Shown piece after piece: positions 8,077-16,826 of a stretch of 64,000 nt of DNA (positions are counted from its first letter, which is position 1; every line of letters begins with the position of its first letter). The stretch is taken from NCBI GenBank assembly GCA_963710865.1, contig CAVQBR010000002.1, positions 1,240,001 through 1,304,000 of the forward strand, given 5' to 3'. The position numbers and the translations under genes are program-made. This stretch comes from PRDV01 sp963710865 (GTDB lineage Bacteria > Babelota > Babeliae > Babelales > Babelaceae). A model generated the notes under the pieces. It did no database searches and had not been told where the DNA came from. It saw only the letters and a program-made list of their open reading frames with translations.

Positions 8077-8446
8077 TAGAAAATTTCCTTAAAATGTATT
8101 CCCTTCATTCACCTCTAGTGTATTACGGGTGAAAAAAAATGCAATACCAGTTTTTTCTTTTTCGTGGGAAATCCTATGAAGACTTTGGACTTATGGTATG
8201 ATCCTCTTGAGCGACGCATCTGAAGGAATTGACTGCTGTATTTCATTCGTTGGCTAAATGTGGATCCGGTTGTCTTCTGTATTGATCTGTTAATCGTTGA
8301 AACTATTGTTAAAATGACAATGTTATTCGGATTAAAGTCGCTTACATAATCGATGTGATTGCGTAGAGCGAATTTGTGGACCTATATCTTGATACATGTG
8401 TTTGGGGGGTATTGAGGAACTGATCTTTTTTAATGTATAAGATAAT
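8077..8446. other. Intergenic, mostly featureless
   Basis: The first 60 bases hold the promoter of array copy 3, with TTGCAT and TACACT on the minus strand. The rest contains no reading frame, clear hairpin or repeat that I can support. Confidence 0.5.
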
Positions 8447-10354
8447 TCAATCTTCACGAATCAACCGAGCATTAAGCACGACAATAATCGTACTTAAGGT
8501 CATAAAAAGGGCTCCTACTGCTGGTGAGAGACTGAATCCAAATATTCCAGCTGCCAGAGGGAGGGCAATACTATTGTAACCTAAAGCCCAAAAGAGATTT
8601 TGTTGTACTTTGCGATGAAAGGTATGCGACAACGTAAGCACATCAACTACCTGCAGTGGATTGTTCTGAACGAGGATAATATCGGCTGTTTCAAGTGCAA
8701 CATCGGTACCGGCACCGATGGCTATCCCAACATCAGCTGCGGCGAGTGCCGGGGCATCATTAATACCATCACCGACCATAGCTACGATGTGATTTTCTTG
8801 CAATGTGTATATTTCTTGAGCCTTTTGTGCTGGTAGGATCCCGGCTCGTACCTCCTCAATGCCAAGTTTTTGGGCAACATGCTGAGCACTTGCTTCCGTA
8901 TCACCTGTTATCATAACAAGGTGTATGCCTCGCTGCTTGAGAGCTGTGCAAGCGGTGAATGATTGGGGGCGAATTGTATCTGCAAGGGCGATGAGTCCTT
9001 CAATTATGCCATTGATTGCGACGAAGGTAACGGTTTTTCCTGCGTTCATAAGTGTGGTAGCATCTTTAGTTGCTTGGGGATCTTCTATGGAAAAGAGATC
9101 CAGTAAAGCTTTGTTTCCTACAAGCACTTTTTTACTCTCTACAACAGCTTCAACACCTTTACCTGGGTAGGTTTGGCCACTACTTGCTTGCTTATACTGC
9201 GTTACCCTTTTACGTAAGGCATCTGCAAGGCTGTGTTTGCCAAATTCTTCTGCGCTAGCAGCGTATGAAATGAGTTCTTCTTGAGTGATTCTGTAGGCTT
9301 GTATGTCAGTTATTTCAAACATGCCTGTAGTGAGCGTACCCGTCTTATCAAAGACAATGGTATCTACAAAGGCAGCTTTCTCAAATGCTCGCCTTTGTTT
9401 GATAAGGAGTCCTTTTTGAGCCGCTTTATTAGTAATACTTACTATCACGAGAGGTATAGCAAGCCCGAGCGCGTGAGGACACGCGGTAACCATGACTGTT
9501 ACCATGCGTTCAATAGCATAGGCGCCTATACGGGTGGTTAGAAACCAATAGATGCCTGTAAGAGTGCCACCTACTAGTGCAACGAGTGTGAGATAAAAAG
9601 CAGCAGCATCAGCCGTATCTTGAGCGGTAGATTTACTGCGTAATGCGTGTGTTACAAGCTGTGCAACCTGTGCTACATAGGTATCAGCTTGATTAGTGGT
9701 AACTTCGATAGTCAAAGAACCGTTGCCGTTAAGAGATCCGGCTATAACCTTAGATCCTGTTGTTTTAACAACCGGTGTTGCTTCACCCGTTAGAGCAGCT
9801 TCATTTACTTCCGAGTCACCTTTGATAACAATGCCATCAGCAGAAACTTTTTCTCCAGGTTTAACGAGAACATGCATCCCTTCTGTTATTTTGGAAATTG
9901 GTATATCGTTGATCTCTTCATGTACAATCACATGCCCAATAGCAGGCAATTGATGCATGAGAGCTTTCAACACGTCGGATGTTCCCCCAAGCGCACGCAT
10001 TTCAAGCCAATGGCCCAAAAGCATAATGTCTATAAGGGTTACAAGCTCGATGAGAAAGGACATTCCTGAAAGGCCGAACATGACTGCGGTGCTATAGGCA
10101 TAGGCAACGAATAATGCTGTGGCCACGAGGGTCATCATGCCGGGTCGATTTTGAGTGAGTTCTGCAAAGAGACCTTTAAAAAAGGGAGCTCCACCATAAA
10201 AAAAGATCACGCTTGCACCGGCAAACTGTAACCAGGAAGAACCCGAGAAGGGGAAGATCGAAAGCAGGAGAACGGGTGCCGTGAGAAGAGAACAGACGAG
10301 GAATCGACGTTTGAAGTCCTGCACCATGTCGAGGTGCATATGCTGGTGATCCAT
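8447..10354 (-). CDS. P1B-type heavy-metal ATPase, CPH (CopB-like) subtype
   Basis: An ATP-driven metal pump of about 635 residues. Visible motifs in order: His/Met-rich N-terminus (MDHQHMHLDM) in place of an HMA domain; eight likely membrane helices; TGEATPV actuator motif; CPH in the sixth helix (about 291); the DKTGTLT phosphorylation site (about 336); TGD; GDGINDAPALA (about 530); NSIALP in helix 7 and MTLSTIIVVLNA in helix 8. CPH places it with CopB/P1B-3 pumps, usually copper or silver exporters. The nucleotide-domain HP dipeptide is HS here (GKHSLAD), which is atypical. I chose M at 10354 because it begins the typical CopB N-terminus; a longer reading to 10456 would overlap the preceding gene and has no clear ribosome site. 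Confidence 0.92.
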   Translation of the reverse strand: MDHQHMHLDMVQDFKRRFLVCSLLTAPVLLLSIFPFSGSSWLQFAGASVIFFYGGAPFFKGLFAELTQNRPGMMTLVATALFVAYAYSTAVMFGLSGMSFLIELVTLIDIMLLGHWLEMRALGGTSDVLKALMHQLPAIGHVIVHEEINDIPISKITEGMHVLVKPGEKVSADGIVIKGDSEVNEAALTGEATPVVKTTGSKVIAGSLNGNGSLTIEVTTNQADTYVAQVAQLVTHALRSKSTAQDTADAAAFYLTLVALVGGTLTGIYWFLTTRIGAYAIERMVTVMVTACPHALGLAIPLVIVSITNKAAQKGLLIKQRRAFEKAAFVDTIVFDKTGTLTTGMFEITDIQAYRITQEELISYAASAEEFGKHSLADALRKRVTQYKQASSGQTYPGKGVEAVVESKKVLVGNKALLDLFSIEDPQATKDATTLMNAGKTVTFVAINGIIEGLIALADTIRPQSFTACTALKQRGIHLVMITGDTEASAQHVAQKLGIEEVRAGILPAQKAQEIYTLQENHIVAMVGDGINDAPALAAADVGIAIGAGTDVALETADIILVQNNPLQVVDVLTLSHTFHRKVQQNLFWALGYNSIALPLAAGIFGFSLSPAVGALFMTLSTIIVVLNARLIRED

Positions 10355-10406
10355 AGCATCGTTCTCAGTGCGCAGGGGGCGTTCATTCGAAAGCCCCCGG
10401 GAGTTA

Positions 10407-12212
10407 TTAAATAGTTTCGATACTTGTTGCGGTAATGCGTACTCGAGTACCATCAATCTTAGTCAGTTCATAGCCGGTGAATGTTTGCTCGGTAATAGTC
10501 GCCGCATGATCTTGGAGGTAATTGAGTGCTACCTGTTCTCCAAGTGTAATACCATTTTCTGCATCAGCACGGTAATGGATGCCAGCAAAGTTTCGTCCAT
10601 TTGAAATATTGAATGCTAATTTATCAAGCTCAGAGGCAAGGGTCATAAGGTTTTCTCCCTCGTTTGAGAGGGGTACCAATTGTGTAGGATCTGCAGGATT
10701 TGGTTTTACAGGCGGTACGATCGTTTTAATGAGTACCGTATCATCAAAGAGCGCCTTAATTACCGTAATGCATGCCCCTGCTATTACCGCATGGCCTGCT
10801 GGCCAGCTTGGATGTAAGGGAGCGGCTTCCGGGTATGCTTGGCTGAGCAAATAAGTGGCAGAACCATTTTGGGCATTGCGTGCTTTAATGAGCGCAAGAA
10901 CATCGACACCTGCATGGCATTTAAAGAGTGATGAGTTTAAGTCAAAAGGATTTGTGCCAGTTGTTTTAGCTTGGTTAACAAGTCCGGCAAACTCTTCAGG
11001 ACGTAATGCTCGTTGTACTCGCCATTTTTGGGCCCAGGCTGCCTTACCTGCTTCTTGTTGGACAGTGCCGATCATAGCATAGGCATCCATGAAACCGAAG
11101 GTAACGAAGCCCCCTTCATTTGGCGCAGTACCATTTACATAGGGATTTGTAGGTGAAAAGGGAAAGGGCAGAGAAAAGAGAATATTGAGAGTATTATTGT
11201 ATGCCTGACTTGGGTAGTCAAAATGTACATAGCCGGTGAGATCTCGTCCATCAATAATGTAACGTAGCTGATTTGCGATGTAATCTGAAGCAGTATACGG
11301 TTGAGGAATCGTTCCATTTTGTGTAGCTATAAAATCAGGGAACGATACTACAAAGTCTTTTGCCGCAGGTATTGGTTGTTGCTGTGCTCGTATAAAGAGC
11401 TCTTGTGGAAGATTGTTTAATCCAAGTGTTCCAGGAAAGGTAGACTTTGGTATAACATTGAGCGGAAGCAGAAGAAATTGTGATAGATAAGGACCGATCA
11501 GATTGCCATACGTGGAGCCTCGAAAGAGGACATGGGCATCGACGCATCCTTGTGCATTTCGTGGGCCCGTATAAGCGCTACCTAAATCTTGTAGCACGGC
11601 GGCTGCCGTGTTAGTCCATGAGCCCTTTTTGCCAGCAGCATCAGTGCCCTGTCCTGTGCCATAATCACTAAAATAAACATCTCGGCAGAGTTCCATGAGA
11701 TAAAGCTCAATGAGCAATGCAGCAGCCTTTTTGCTACACAGCCTTGGAAATTCAGGGAGAACGAACTTTGAGGAATCACAACCTTCAAGGCTGAAAGTGA
11801 GACCTCCTTGGGGATTTACTAATTTACGGGAATGTGGGGCGAGAGTGATAGCATTAAATGAACTTTGTTCGCCATTGTTCATAGCAGATACGAGCTCATT
11901 ATAACTTTGTTGACCTGCATCAGTTAAGAGGCCTGTCGTTGTATCATGTTCAAGCCCTTTAGTAAACTGAGCTGCAAAGTAGGGAACACATTCCTCATCC
12001 CCATTGCTGTGTCTCGCTGGGTTATTTTTTTTCTGGTCTCGAACGCGCAGGCAGGCTGCAGCTACTCTTCGAGCATAAGCGGGTTTCCGCTCATCATTTG
12101 AGCAAAAACGGGACACCTTGATTTCTGAATCTGCACGGGGGCATTCTTTTGTTTTGCTAAAGCAGAGAGTGCTTATACAGAGCACATTGAGGGCGAAAAA
12201 GGTACGAAACAT
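10407..12212 (-). CDS. Exported vanadium-haloperoxidase/PAP2-like enzyme
   Basis: The 601-residue protein has a signal peptide (MFRTFFALNVLCISTLCFS). Its C-terminal third carries the vanadate/phosphate-binding signature of vanadium chloroperoxidases and PAP2 phosphatases: K and R in WAQKWRVQRALRP (about 392), HPSWPAGHA (about 469) with the catalytic His, and GRNFAGIHYRAD (about 540) with the last Arg and His. The spacing and the very conserved HPSWPAGHA favour the haloperoxidase branch, but phosphatase activity cannot be excluded. It lies just upstream of the metal pump gene on the same strand, so the two could be co-transcribed. It would act outside the cytoplasm. Confidence 0.88.
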   Translation of the reverse strand: MFRTFFALNVLCISTLCFSKTKECPRADSEIKVSRFCSNDERKPAYARRVAAACLRVRDQKKNNPARHSNGDEECVPYFAAQFTKGLEHDTTTGLLTDAGQQSYNELVSAMNNGEQSSFNAITLAPHSRKLVNPQGGLTFSLEGCDSSKFVLPEFPRLCSKKAAALLIELYLMELCRDVYFSDYGTGQGTDAAGKKGSWTNTAAAVLQDLGSAYTGPRNAQGCVDAHVLFRGSTYGNLIGPYLSQFLLLPLNVIPKSTFPGTLGLNNLPQELFIRAQQQPIPAAKDFVVSFPDFIATQNGTIPQPYTASDYIANQLRYIIDGRDLTGYVHFDYPSQAYNNTLNILFSLPFPFSPTNPYVNGTAPNEGGFVTFGFMDAYAMIGTVQQEAGKAAWAQKWRVQRALRPEEFAGLVNQAKTTGTNPFDLNSSLFKCHAGVDVLALIKARNAQNGSATYLLSQAYPEAAPLHPSWPAGHAVIAGACITVIKALFDDTVLIKTIVPPVKPNPADPTQLVPLSNEGENLMTLASELDKLAFNISNGRNFAGIHYRADAENGITLGEQVALNYLQDHAATITEQTFTGYELTKIDGTRVRITATSIETI

Positions 12213-12282
12213 AAAAAACTCCTTTGGAATAAACTGTTTATGCTAGCATAGTCCAAAGTAAGCGTCGCCTGTCAAGAGTTTT

Positions 12283-13185
12283 CTAGACAATATTTTGTGC
12301 CTGTTCCCGAGTCTTTTCTAGTTCTACTTTCACGTTGATAGCAAGGCTGCTAATCTGAGAATCACCGCATTTAGATGCAATAGTATTTATTTCACGAAAT
12401 AGCTCTTGTAAGGTAAAGTCGAGCTTCTTTCCTTTTTCGATATCGGGAGAATCTATGGTAGCAAGGAGGCTTGCCAGATGGGTATTAAAACGAATAATTT
12501 CTTCATGAAGATCGATACGTTCAAGCTGATTATATACTAAGGTTTTTTGAGATTCAGCAAACGCTTCGGTCGTTTCTTTCATCACGCTTGCAAGCGTTTC
12601 AAACAGCTGTGCTTTCTTCTGTTCCATAATAAGAAGTGCACGAGGTTCGAGTTCTGCAAAGTAAGATTTTATGGTTTCAATACGTTTTTTTAGATCAGCC
12701 TTCAGTGCAGCTCCTTCTTTTAATCTCACCTGATCGCAACTCTCTATGAGCATATGAATAGCAGTCATAATGAGTTCAATGGTAGCGGTATCTAGAGGAG
12801 CCTCTCGCGTTTCGAAGATATTAGGTAGTGCAATAAGATCTGTCAGTTCTACAGAGCCTGGCAATGAGAATGTTTTTTTAATCTCTTCCAAAGCCGAGAG
12901 ATAACCGCGAACGGTAGGCACTGCTGGAGAAATACTGCCCGTCAGAGCCGAAGGATCACTAATATGGATCATAAATTGAATCGTGCCTCGATAGAGCCGT
13001 GCTTTAAAGAGCTTAATAAGGTCGGTCTCTAAAAAGGAAAGACTATAAGGCAATTTACAATTGAGTTCAAAAAAGCGGGCATTTAACGTTTTGAGCGACA
13101 TAGAAAGATGAATCTGATGCTCTGGAGCACCGGGCTTTGGCACTGTCAAAATGGTCGAGCTAAAGCCCGTCATGCTTCGTATCAT
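12283..13185 (-). CDS. yicC: YicC-family endoribonuclease
   Basis: The 300-residue protein opens with MIRSMTGFSS, the hallmark N-terminus of YicC/YloC proteins. It carries the LKTLNARFFELNCKLP block and ends with KLDFTLQELFREINTIASK and a terminal VELEKTREQAQNIV helix, all diagnostic of the family. YicC proteins are ribonucleases that act on small RNAs in E. coli. It is the last gene of a ruvB-yebC-yicC run, 3 bp after yebC. Full length and intact. Confidence 0.95.
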   Translation of the reverse strand: MIRSMTGFSSTILTVPKPGAPEHQIHLSMSLKTLNARFFELNCKLPYSLSFLETDLIKLFKARLYRGTIQFMIHISDPSALTGSISPAVPTVRGYLSALEEIKKTFSLPGSVELTDLIALPNIFETREAPLDTATIELIMTAIHMLIESCDQVRLKEGAALKADLKKRIETIKSYFAELEPRALLIMEQKKAQLFETLASVMKETTEAFAESQKTLVYNQLERIDLHEEIIRFNTHLASLLATIDSPDIEKGKKLDFTLQELFREINTIASKCGDSQISSLAINVKVELEKTREQAQNIV

Positions 13186-13188
13186 AGA

Positions 13189-13905
13189 TTATCCTAAGTT
13201 TGTATAGACGTTTTGTACGTCATCTAAATCTTCAATTGCATTTAAAAACTCATATGCCTTTTCCTCAGAAGCAGGATCGATTGGAGGTGTATCTTTCGGT
13301 ACCCATTCGATTTCTGCACTTTCCACGGGTATTCCCTGTGTTGTGAGTGCCTGTTTTACTGCATCGAGTGCCTTCGTATCGCAGGTGATAACAAAGAGAG
13401 TTTCTTCTTTGTAGATATCTTTAATATCATACTCGAGTAACATCTCAATGAGTTGATCTTCTGTAAGACCCTTGATGGGGATGCGTAGCACGCCGAGCTT
13501 TTCGAACATCCAGCTCACTGCGCCTGATTCTGCAAGGGTGCCTCCCTTACGGGTAAAGAGTGCTCTCAATTCAGCAATAGCTCTATTCTTATTATCGGTA
13601 AGCATCTCGATGATGACAGCTATATGGCCGGGGCCATATCCTTCATAGTTATACTGCTCATAGCTCATGCCAGGAAGTTCTCCCGTACCTCGCTTAATAG
13701 CGCGCATCGTATTTTCTTGAGGCATATTAATTTCTTTTGCTTTGTCCATTAATAGGCGCAGCCGAGGATTGCCTTCTGGATCTCCTCCTCCTATACGCGC
13801 TGCAATCGTTATTTCTTTAATGAGTTTCGTAAATGATTTGCCTCGCTTAGCATCTTCTTTTGCCTTTTTATGCTTTATCGTGGCCCATTTCGAGTGACCT
13901 GACAT
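13189..13905 (-). CDS. yebC: YebC/PmpR/TACO1-family protein
   Basis: The 238-residue protein starts MSGHSKWATIKHKK and continues with the family's FTKLIKEITIAARIGGGDP and GYGPGHIAVIIEMLTDNKNR segments. Members are annotated as transcriptional regulators and, more recently, as translation factors that help ribosomes through proline-rich stretches. The gene lies 12 bp after ruvB, a common arrangement. Full length. Confidence 0.96.
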   Translation of the reverse strand: MSGHSKWATIKHKKAKEDAKRGKSFTKLIKEITIAARIGGGDPEGNPRLRLLMDKAKEINMPQENTMRAIKRGTGELPGMSYEQYNYEGYGPGHIAVIIEMLTDNKNRAIAELRALFTRKGGTLAESGAVSWMFEKLGVLRIPIKGLTEDQLIEMLLEYDIKDIYKEETLFVITCDTKALDAVKQALTTQGIPVESAEIEWVPKDTPPIDPASEEKAYEFLNAIEDLDDVQNVYTNLG

Positions 13906-13917
13906 AGTAAGCTCCCC

Positions 13918-14928
13918 TTAGAGGTATTGTTGTCCAAGAAACTTCGTTTTCATAAAGGGTACAACTTTTGCAGGGATCTGTCGACCGCGGGGTGTCTTTT
14001 CTAAATACCCTTTTCTCATAAGAAATGGCTCATACGCATCTTCGAGCGTATCAACATCTTCTCCAATAATCGAGGCAATTGTTTCGATCCCGGTAGGTCC
14101 CCCATTAAATCGTTCAATAAGTACTCTGAGAATCATATGATCAACTTGCGTTAACCCTTCCTCATCGATAGCTAAAAAGCTCAATGCTTGCTTAACCAAT
14201 GCATCAGTCGCTTCTTCATGGTGTACCTGGGCAAAATCTCTTATTCTGCGAACAATCTTTTTTGCTATCCGAGGTGTTCCGCGTGCAGCTTTTGCGATGA
14301 TGAGTGCTGCAGTTGGTGAGAGCGCGAGTTTGAGAAACTGAGCATTTTGCATGACGATATTTTTTAAATCCTCATCATCATAAAAGTCCAGTCGTTCAAC
14401 GATCCCAAATCTGCTGCGCAGTGGCGCTGAAAGCATGCCGGCCTTCGTTGTTGCTCCTACGAGCGTAAACGGATGAAGCGGTAAGTTAATCGATTGTGCT
14501 CCGGGACCTTGCCCAATAATAACATCTACCCGGAAGTGCTCCATAGCGCTATAGAGCACCTCTTCTACGGGTGTAGGCATACGATGAATTTCGTCGATAA
14601 AGAGTATTTCACGTGGTTCTAAAGAGGTGAGCAGGGCAACAAGGTCACCCGTTCGTTCTATCATCGGCCCGGAGCAGATCTTTATGTTTGTTTGCATGCT
14701 ATGGGCCATAATCTGGGCGAGTGTTGTTTTGCCCAATCCTGGTGGTCCAAATAATAAGAGATGATCTAAGGGCTCGCCGCGCATAAGTGCAGCCGTTGTA
14801 TAGACAAACAACTTTTCCTTGAGCTCCTTTTGTCCAAGATAGTGTTCAAAGGTCTTTGGATGAAAGTCGAACTGCTGTTCTTCAGGAGTTTCTTTGCTGG
14901 TCAGTAATGGATGGTTTGCTAAAGTCAT
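13918..14928 (-). CDS. ruvB: Holliday junction helicase subunit RuvB
   Basis: The 336-residue AAA+ motor drives branch migration with RuvA. Visible motifs: FEHYLGQKELKEKL, Walker A GPPGLGKTT, Walker B LFIDEIHR, GPGAQSI, sensor I VGATTKAGML, the arginine-finger region PLRSRFGI, and the C-terminal winged helix with NGGPTGIETIA and RGRQIPAKV. It has typical family length and is first in the ruvB-yebC-yicC operon. No ruvA or ruvC is present in the window. Confidence 0.98.
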   Translation of the reverse strand: MTLANHPLLTSKETPEEQQFDFHPKTFEHYLGQKELKEKLFVYTTAALMRGEPLDHLLLFGPPGLGKTTLAQIMAHSMQTNIKICSGPMIERTGDLVALLTSLEPREILFIDEIHRMPTPVEEVLYSAMEHFRVDVIIGQGPGAQSINLPLHPFTLVGATTKAGMLSAPLRSRFGIVERLDFYDDEDLKNIVMQNAQFLKLALSPTAALIIAKAARGTPRIAKKIVRRIRDFAQVHHEEATDALVKQALSFLAIDEEGLTQVDHMILRVLIERFNGGPTGIETIASIIGEDVDTLEDAYEPFLMRKGYLEKTPRGRQIPAKVVPFMKTKFLGQQYL

Positions 14929-14989
14929 TTCTATCCGATTTTGAAAATATTACATCTAACGCTCATAGTCTACCCCAAGCAGCGAGAGA

Positions 14990-15155
14990 GGGCAAGGCCG
15001 ATTTAAATCGTTGATCGAAGACTATCCTGGTATGATAACTTTTTGTTCCTGCGTAGCCTCGAGAACTCGATCTTCGGCATGGTAGTTGAGCGACTTGCCC
15101 GCCAGAAAAATCTCTTGCCTCCATGGAGCATGCATCAAGAGTATCGGTCATCAAT
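14990..15155 (-). pseudogene. Decayed tail of the AAA-ATPase-like/nuclease gene
   Basis: After the TGA that ends the next entry, the minus strand continues with frame-shifted remnants of the paralogue's tail: IDDRYS (against ILDKRYA) and, in another frame, EATQEQKVIIPG (against YATRGKKIVLVG). The last 60 or so codons have therefore decayed. Confidence 0.5.
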
Positions 15156-16580
15156 TCAGGTCTCTCCGTTAAGCTCGAATTCAAAAACAAATCGTGTTGT
15201 GTTTGGCGTGATAACAAAATCTATACGTCCATTACTTGTTGTGACTTCAGATTCGCCTTCAAACCCGAGACCAAGCACAAGAAACTCGCAGAGTGCATGT
15301 AAGAAGAGGTTATCACCCTTGTGATGACGGGCAGTTTCCACAAATAAACTTTCAAGCTGAGAGATGAATGTGGATATATCTTCTTTAGATAAGGCTTGCT
15401 TCATCTGCTTTAACATATCTATTACGCCAGACGTTTCCTTTTTTGTTATCAGTGCGATAAGTATGGGTGCGACGGAAGATCGAACTTCTTCATTTGGGTA
15501 GTCTAACGTATAAGAGGGGGTGCCGAAGAACATTGAAGAGCCTTTAATCGTGAGATAGCCAGTCTGGTGTAATATTGTAATTAGGGGAATGGCGCCATTA
15601 TCCCAAAAATTCAAACTGCTCGCGTTGATGCCCTTGTCTTCAATGTTATAGAGGGCAAGAGGATCTTTACTCAATAATTCGATTAAGAAGGTGGAGGTGT
15701 CTGAATTGAACCAATACGTGGCGATCCACTGATCATCTAGACAGCAAAGGATAGTATAAGGGTTATAAACTTTCTGCTCATCAGCCGAAAATCGGTATCC
15801 AAGATACCAATCTTGCATCTCGGATTTTATCGATTGGACGCTACAACTCTTTTCTTCCGAATATGCTTGAAGAGCTTCTTTAAAATAATGATCTATTTCC
15901 TCTTCGGTATACCCCAAAAGATCACTAAACTCCTTGTCTTCTGAAATGTCATGGTAAATATTAAATCCTGAAATAGTGCCTTTGGGAGGCTTAGTAACGC
16001 CTGTTACAAATATTGCTTGAAAATGAGCATCATACCCCTTAATAGCATCATAAAATTCGGTCAGTATCTTCAGATTTGCTCGAACAAGAGCCGGATTATG
16101 AGGAATATAGCTTAACAATGGATGATCATAATCGTCTACCAGGAGTACTACCTGGTTAATCTCTGCGAGCTTAGGTATGAGCTCAGATAAAAGATCTTTG
16201 ATTTCCACAAGTGGCTCAATGTGGACTTGATACTCTTGAGCAATAGTATAAAGGCGAGCGCTTAGACTAGCTCTTAAGGCTTGCTCAGACTCGTGCTGAA
16301 GCGTTGAAAAATCAAGATGAATGACAGGGTGCTGACTGAATTCAAAATCGCTTGAATCAATCCAGAGACCTTTAAACAGCTCTCTGTTTCCTGTAAAAAG
16401 TTGGTACAGAGTGCTAATGAGTAAGCTTTTACCAAATTTACGAGGTCTTGCTAAAAAATGATAGCGATCTCGTTCTCTGTAGAGATTGTAGATCTGTTCC
16501 GTTTTGTCCACATAGATGTAATTTTTCTTAATCATGAGCGCAAAAGACGAAACGTCTCTCGCAAGATACTTTTTTATCAT
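15156..16580 (-). CDS. AAA-ATPase-like protein, nuclease end truncated
   Basis: The 474-residue protein belongs to the AAA-ATPase-like (PF09820 type) plus PD-(D/E)XK nuclease (PF08011 type) family. The N-terminal block has YVDKTEQIYNL and RPRKFGKSLLISTL (Walker A-like GKS), with VVLLVDDYDHPLL as Walker B. The C-terminal nuclease core has NGRIDFV but then FEFELN where the 16827-18437 paralogue has FECKLN. The catalytic E-x-K lysine is lost and the frame ends six residues later. AAAGGACAACG precedes the ATG. Probably an inactive or dying paralogue. The family's cellular role is not established. Confidence 0.85.
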   Translation of the reverse strand: MIKKYLARDVSSFALMIKKNYIYVDKTEQIYNLYRERDRYHFLARPRKFGKSLLISTLYQLFTGNRELFKGLWIDSSDFEFSQHPVIHLDFSTLQHESEQALRASLSARLYTIAQEYQVHIEPLVEIKDLLSELIPKLAEINQVVLLVDDYDHPLLSYIPHNPALVRANLKILTEFYDAIKGYDAHFQAIFVTGVTKPPKGTISGFNIYHDISEDKEFSDLLGYTEEEIDHYFKEALQAYSEEKSCSVQSIKSEMQDWYLGYRFSADEQKVYNPYTILCCLDDQWIATYWFNSDTSTFLIELLSKDPLALYNIEDKGINASSLNFWDNGAIPLITILHQTGYLTIKGSSMFFGTPSYTLDYPNEEVRSSVAPILIALITKKETSGVIDMLKQMKQALSKEDISTFISQLESLFVETARHHKGDNLFLHALCEFLVLGLGFEGESEVTTSNGRIDFVITPNTTRFVFEFELNGET

Positions 16581-16826
16581 CGTTGTCCTTTGATAAATGA
16601 TGTCTGTGATAATTCTAACAACATATCTTAAAGAATCTTCTTAAACGTACCTATTGTATTATCGTCCTTTCTGTTAGCTCTTGTCTGGCTGAACATTTGG
16701 ATGTTTACCTTCGTTCTTTTTTTCTGTAGTTACGTTATTCGCTTCTCATGATTCTTAGTACTTAGTAGCCTTGCGAAAGCAAAGAGAGGGCGTAAGGCTA
16801 ATGATTAAAAAAACTTTATTGAGGCA

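Larger units (their letters stand above)
4486..8140. repeat. 1,269-bp tandem triplication of a CaaX-box gene
   Basis: Starts of the three genes and their spacers recur exactly every 1,269 bp (stops at 4486, 5755 and 7024). The 216-bp spacers after copies 1 and 2 appear identical by eye. Copy 2 matches copy 3 up to about 5922 and copy 1 from about 5963 onward, so it is a hybrid. Confidence 0.95.
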
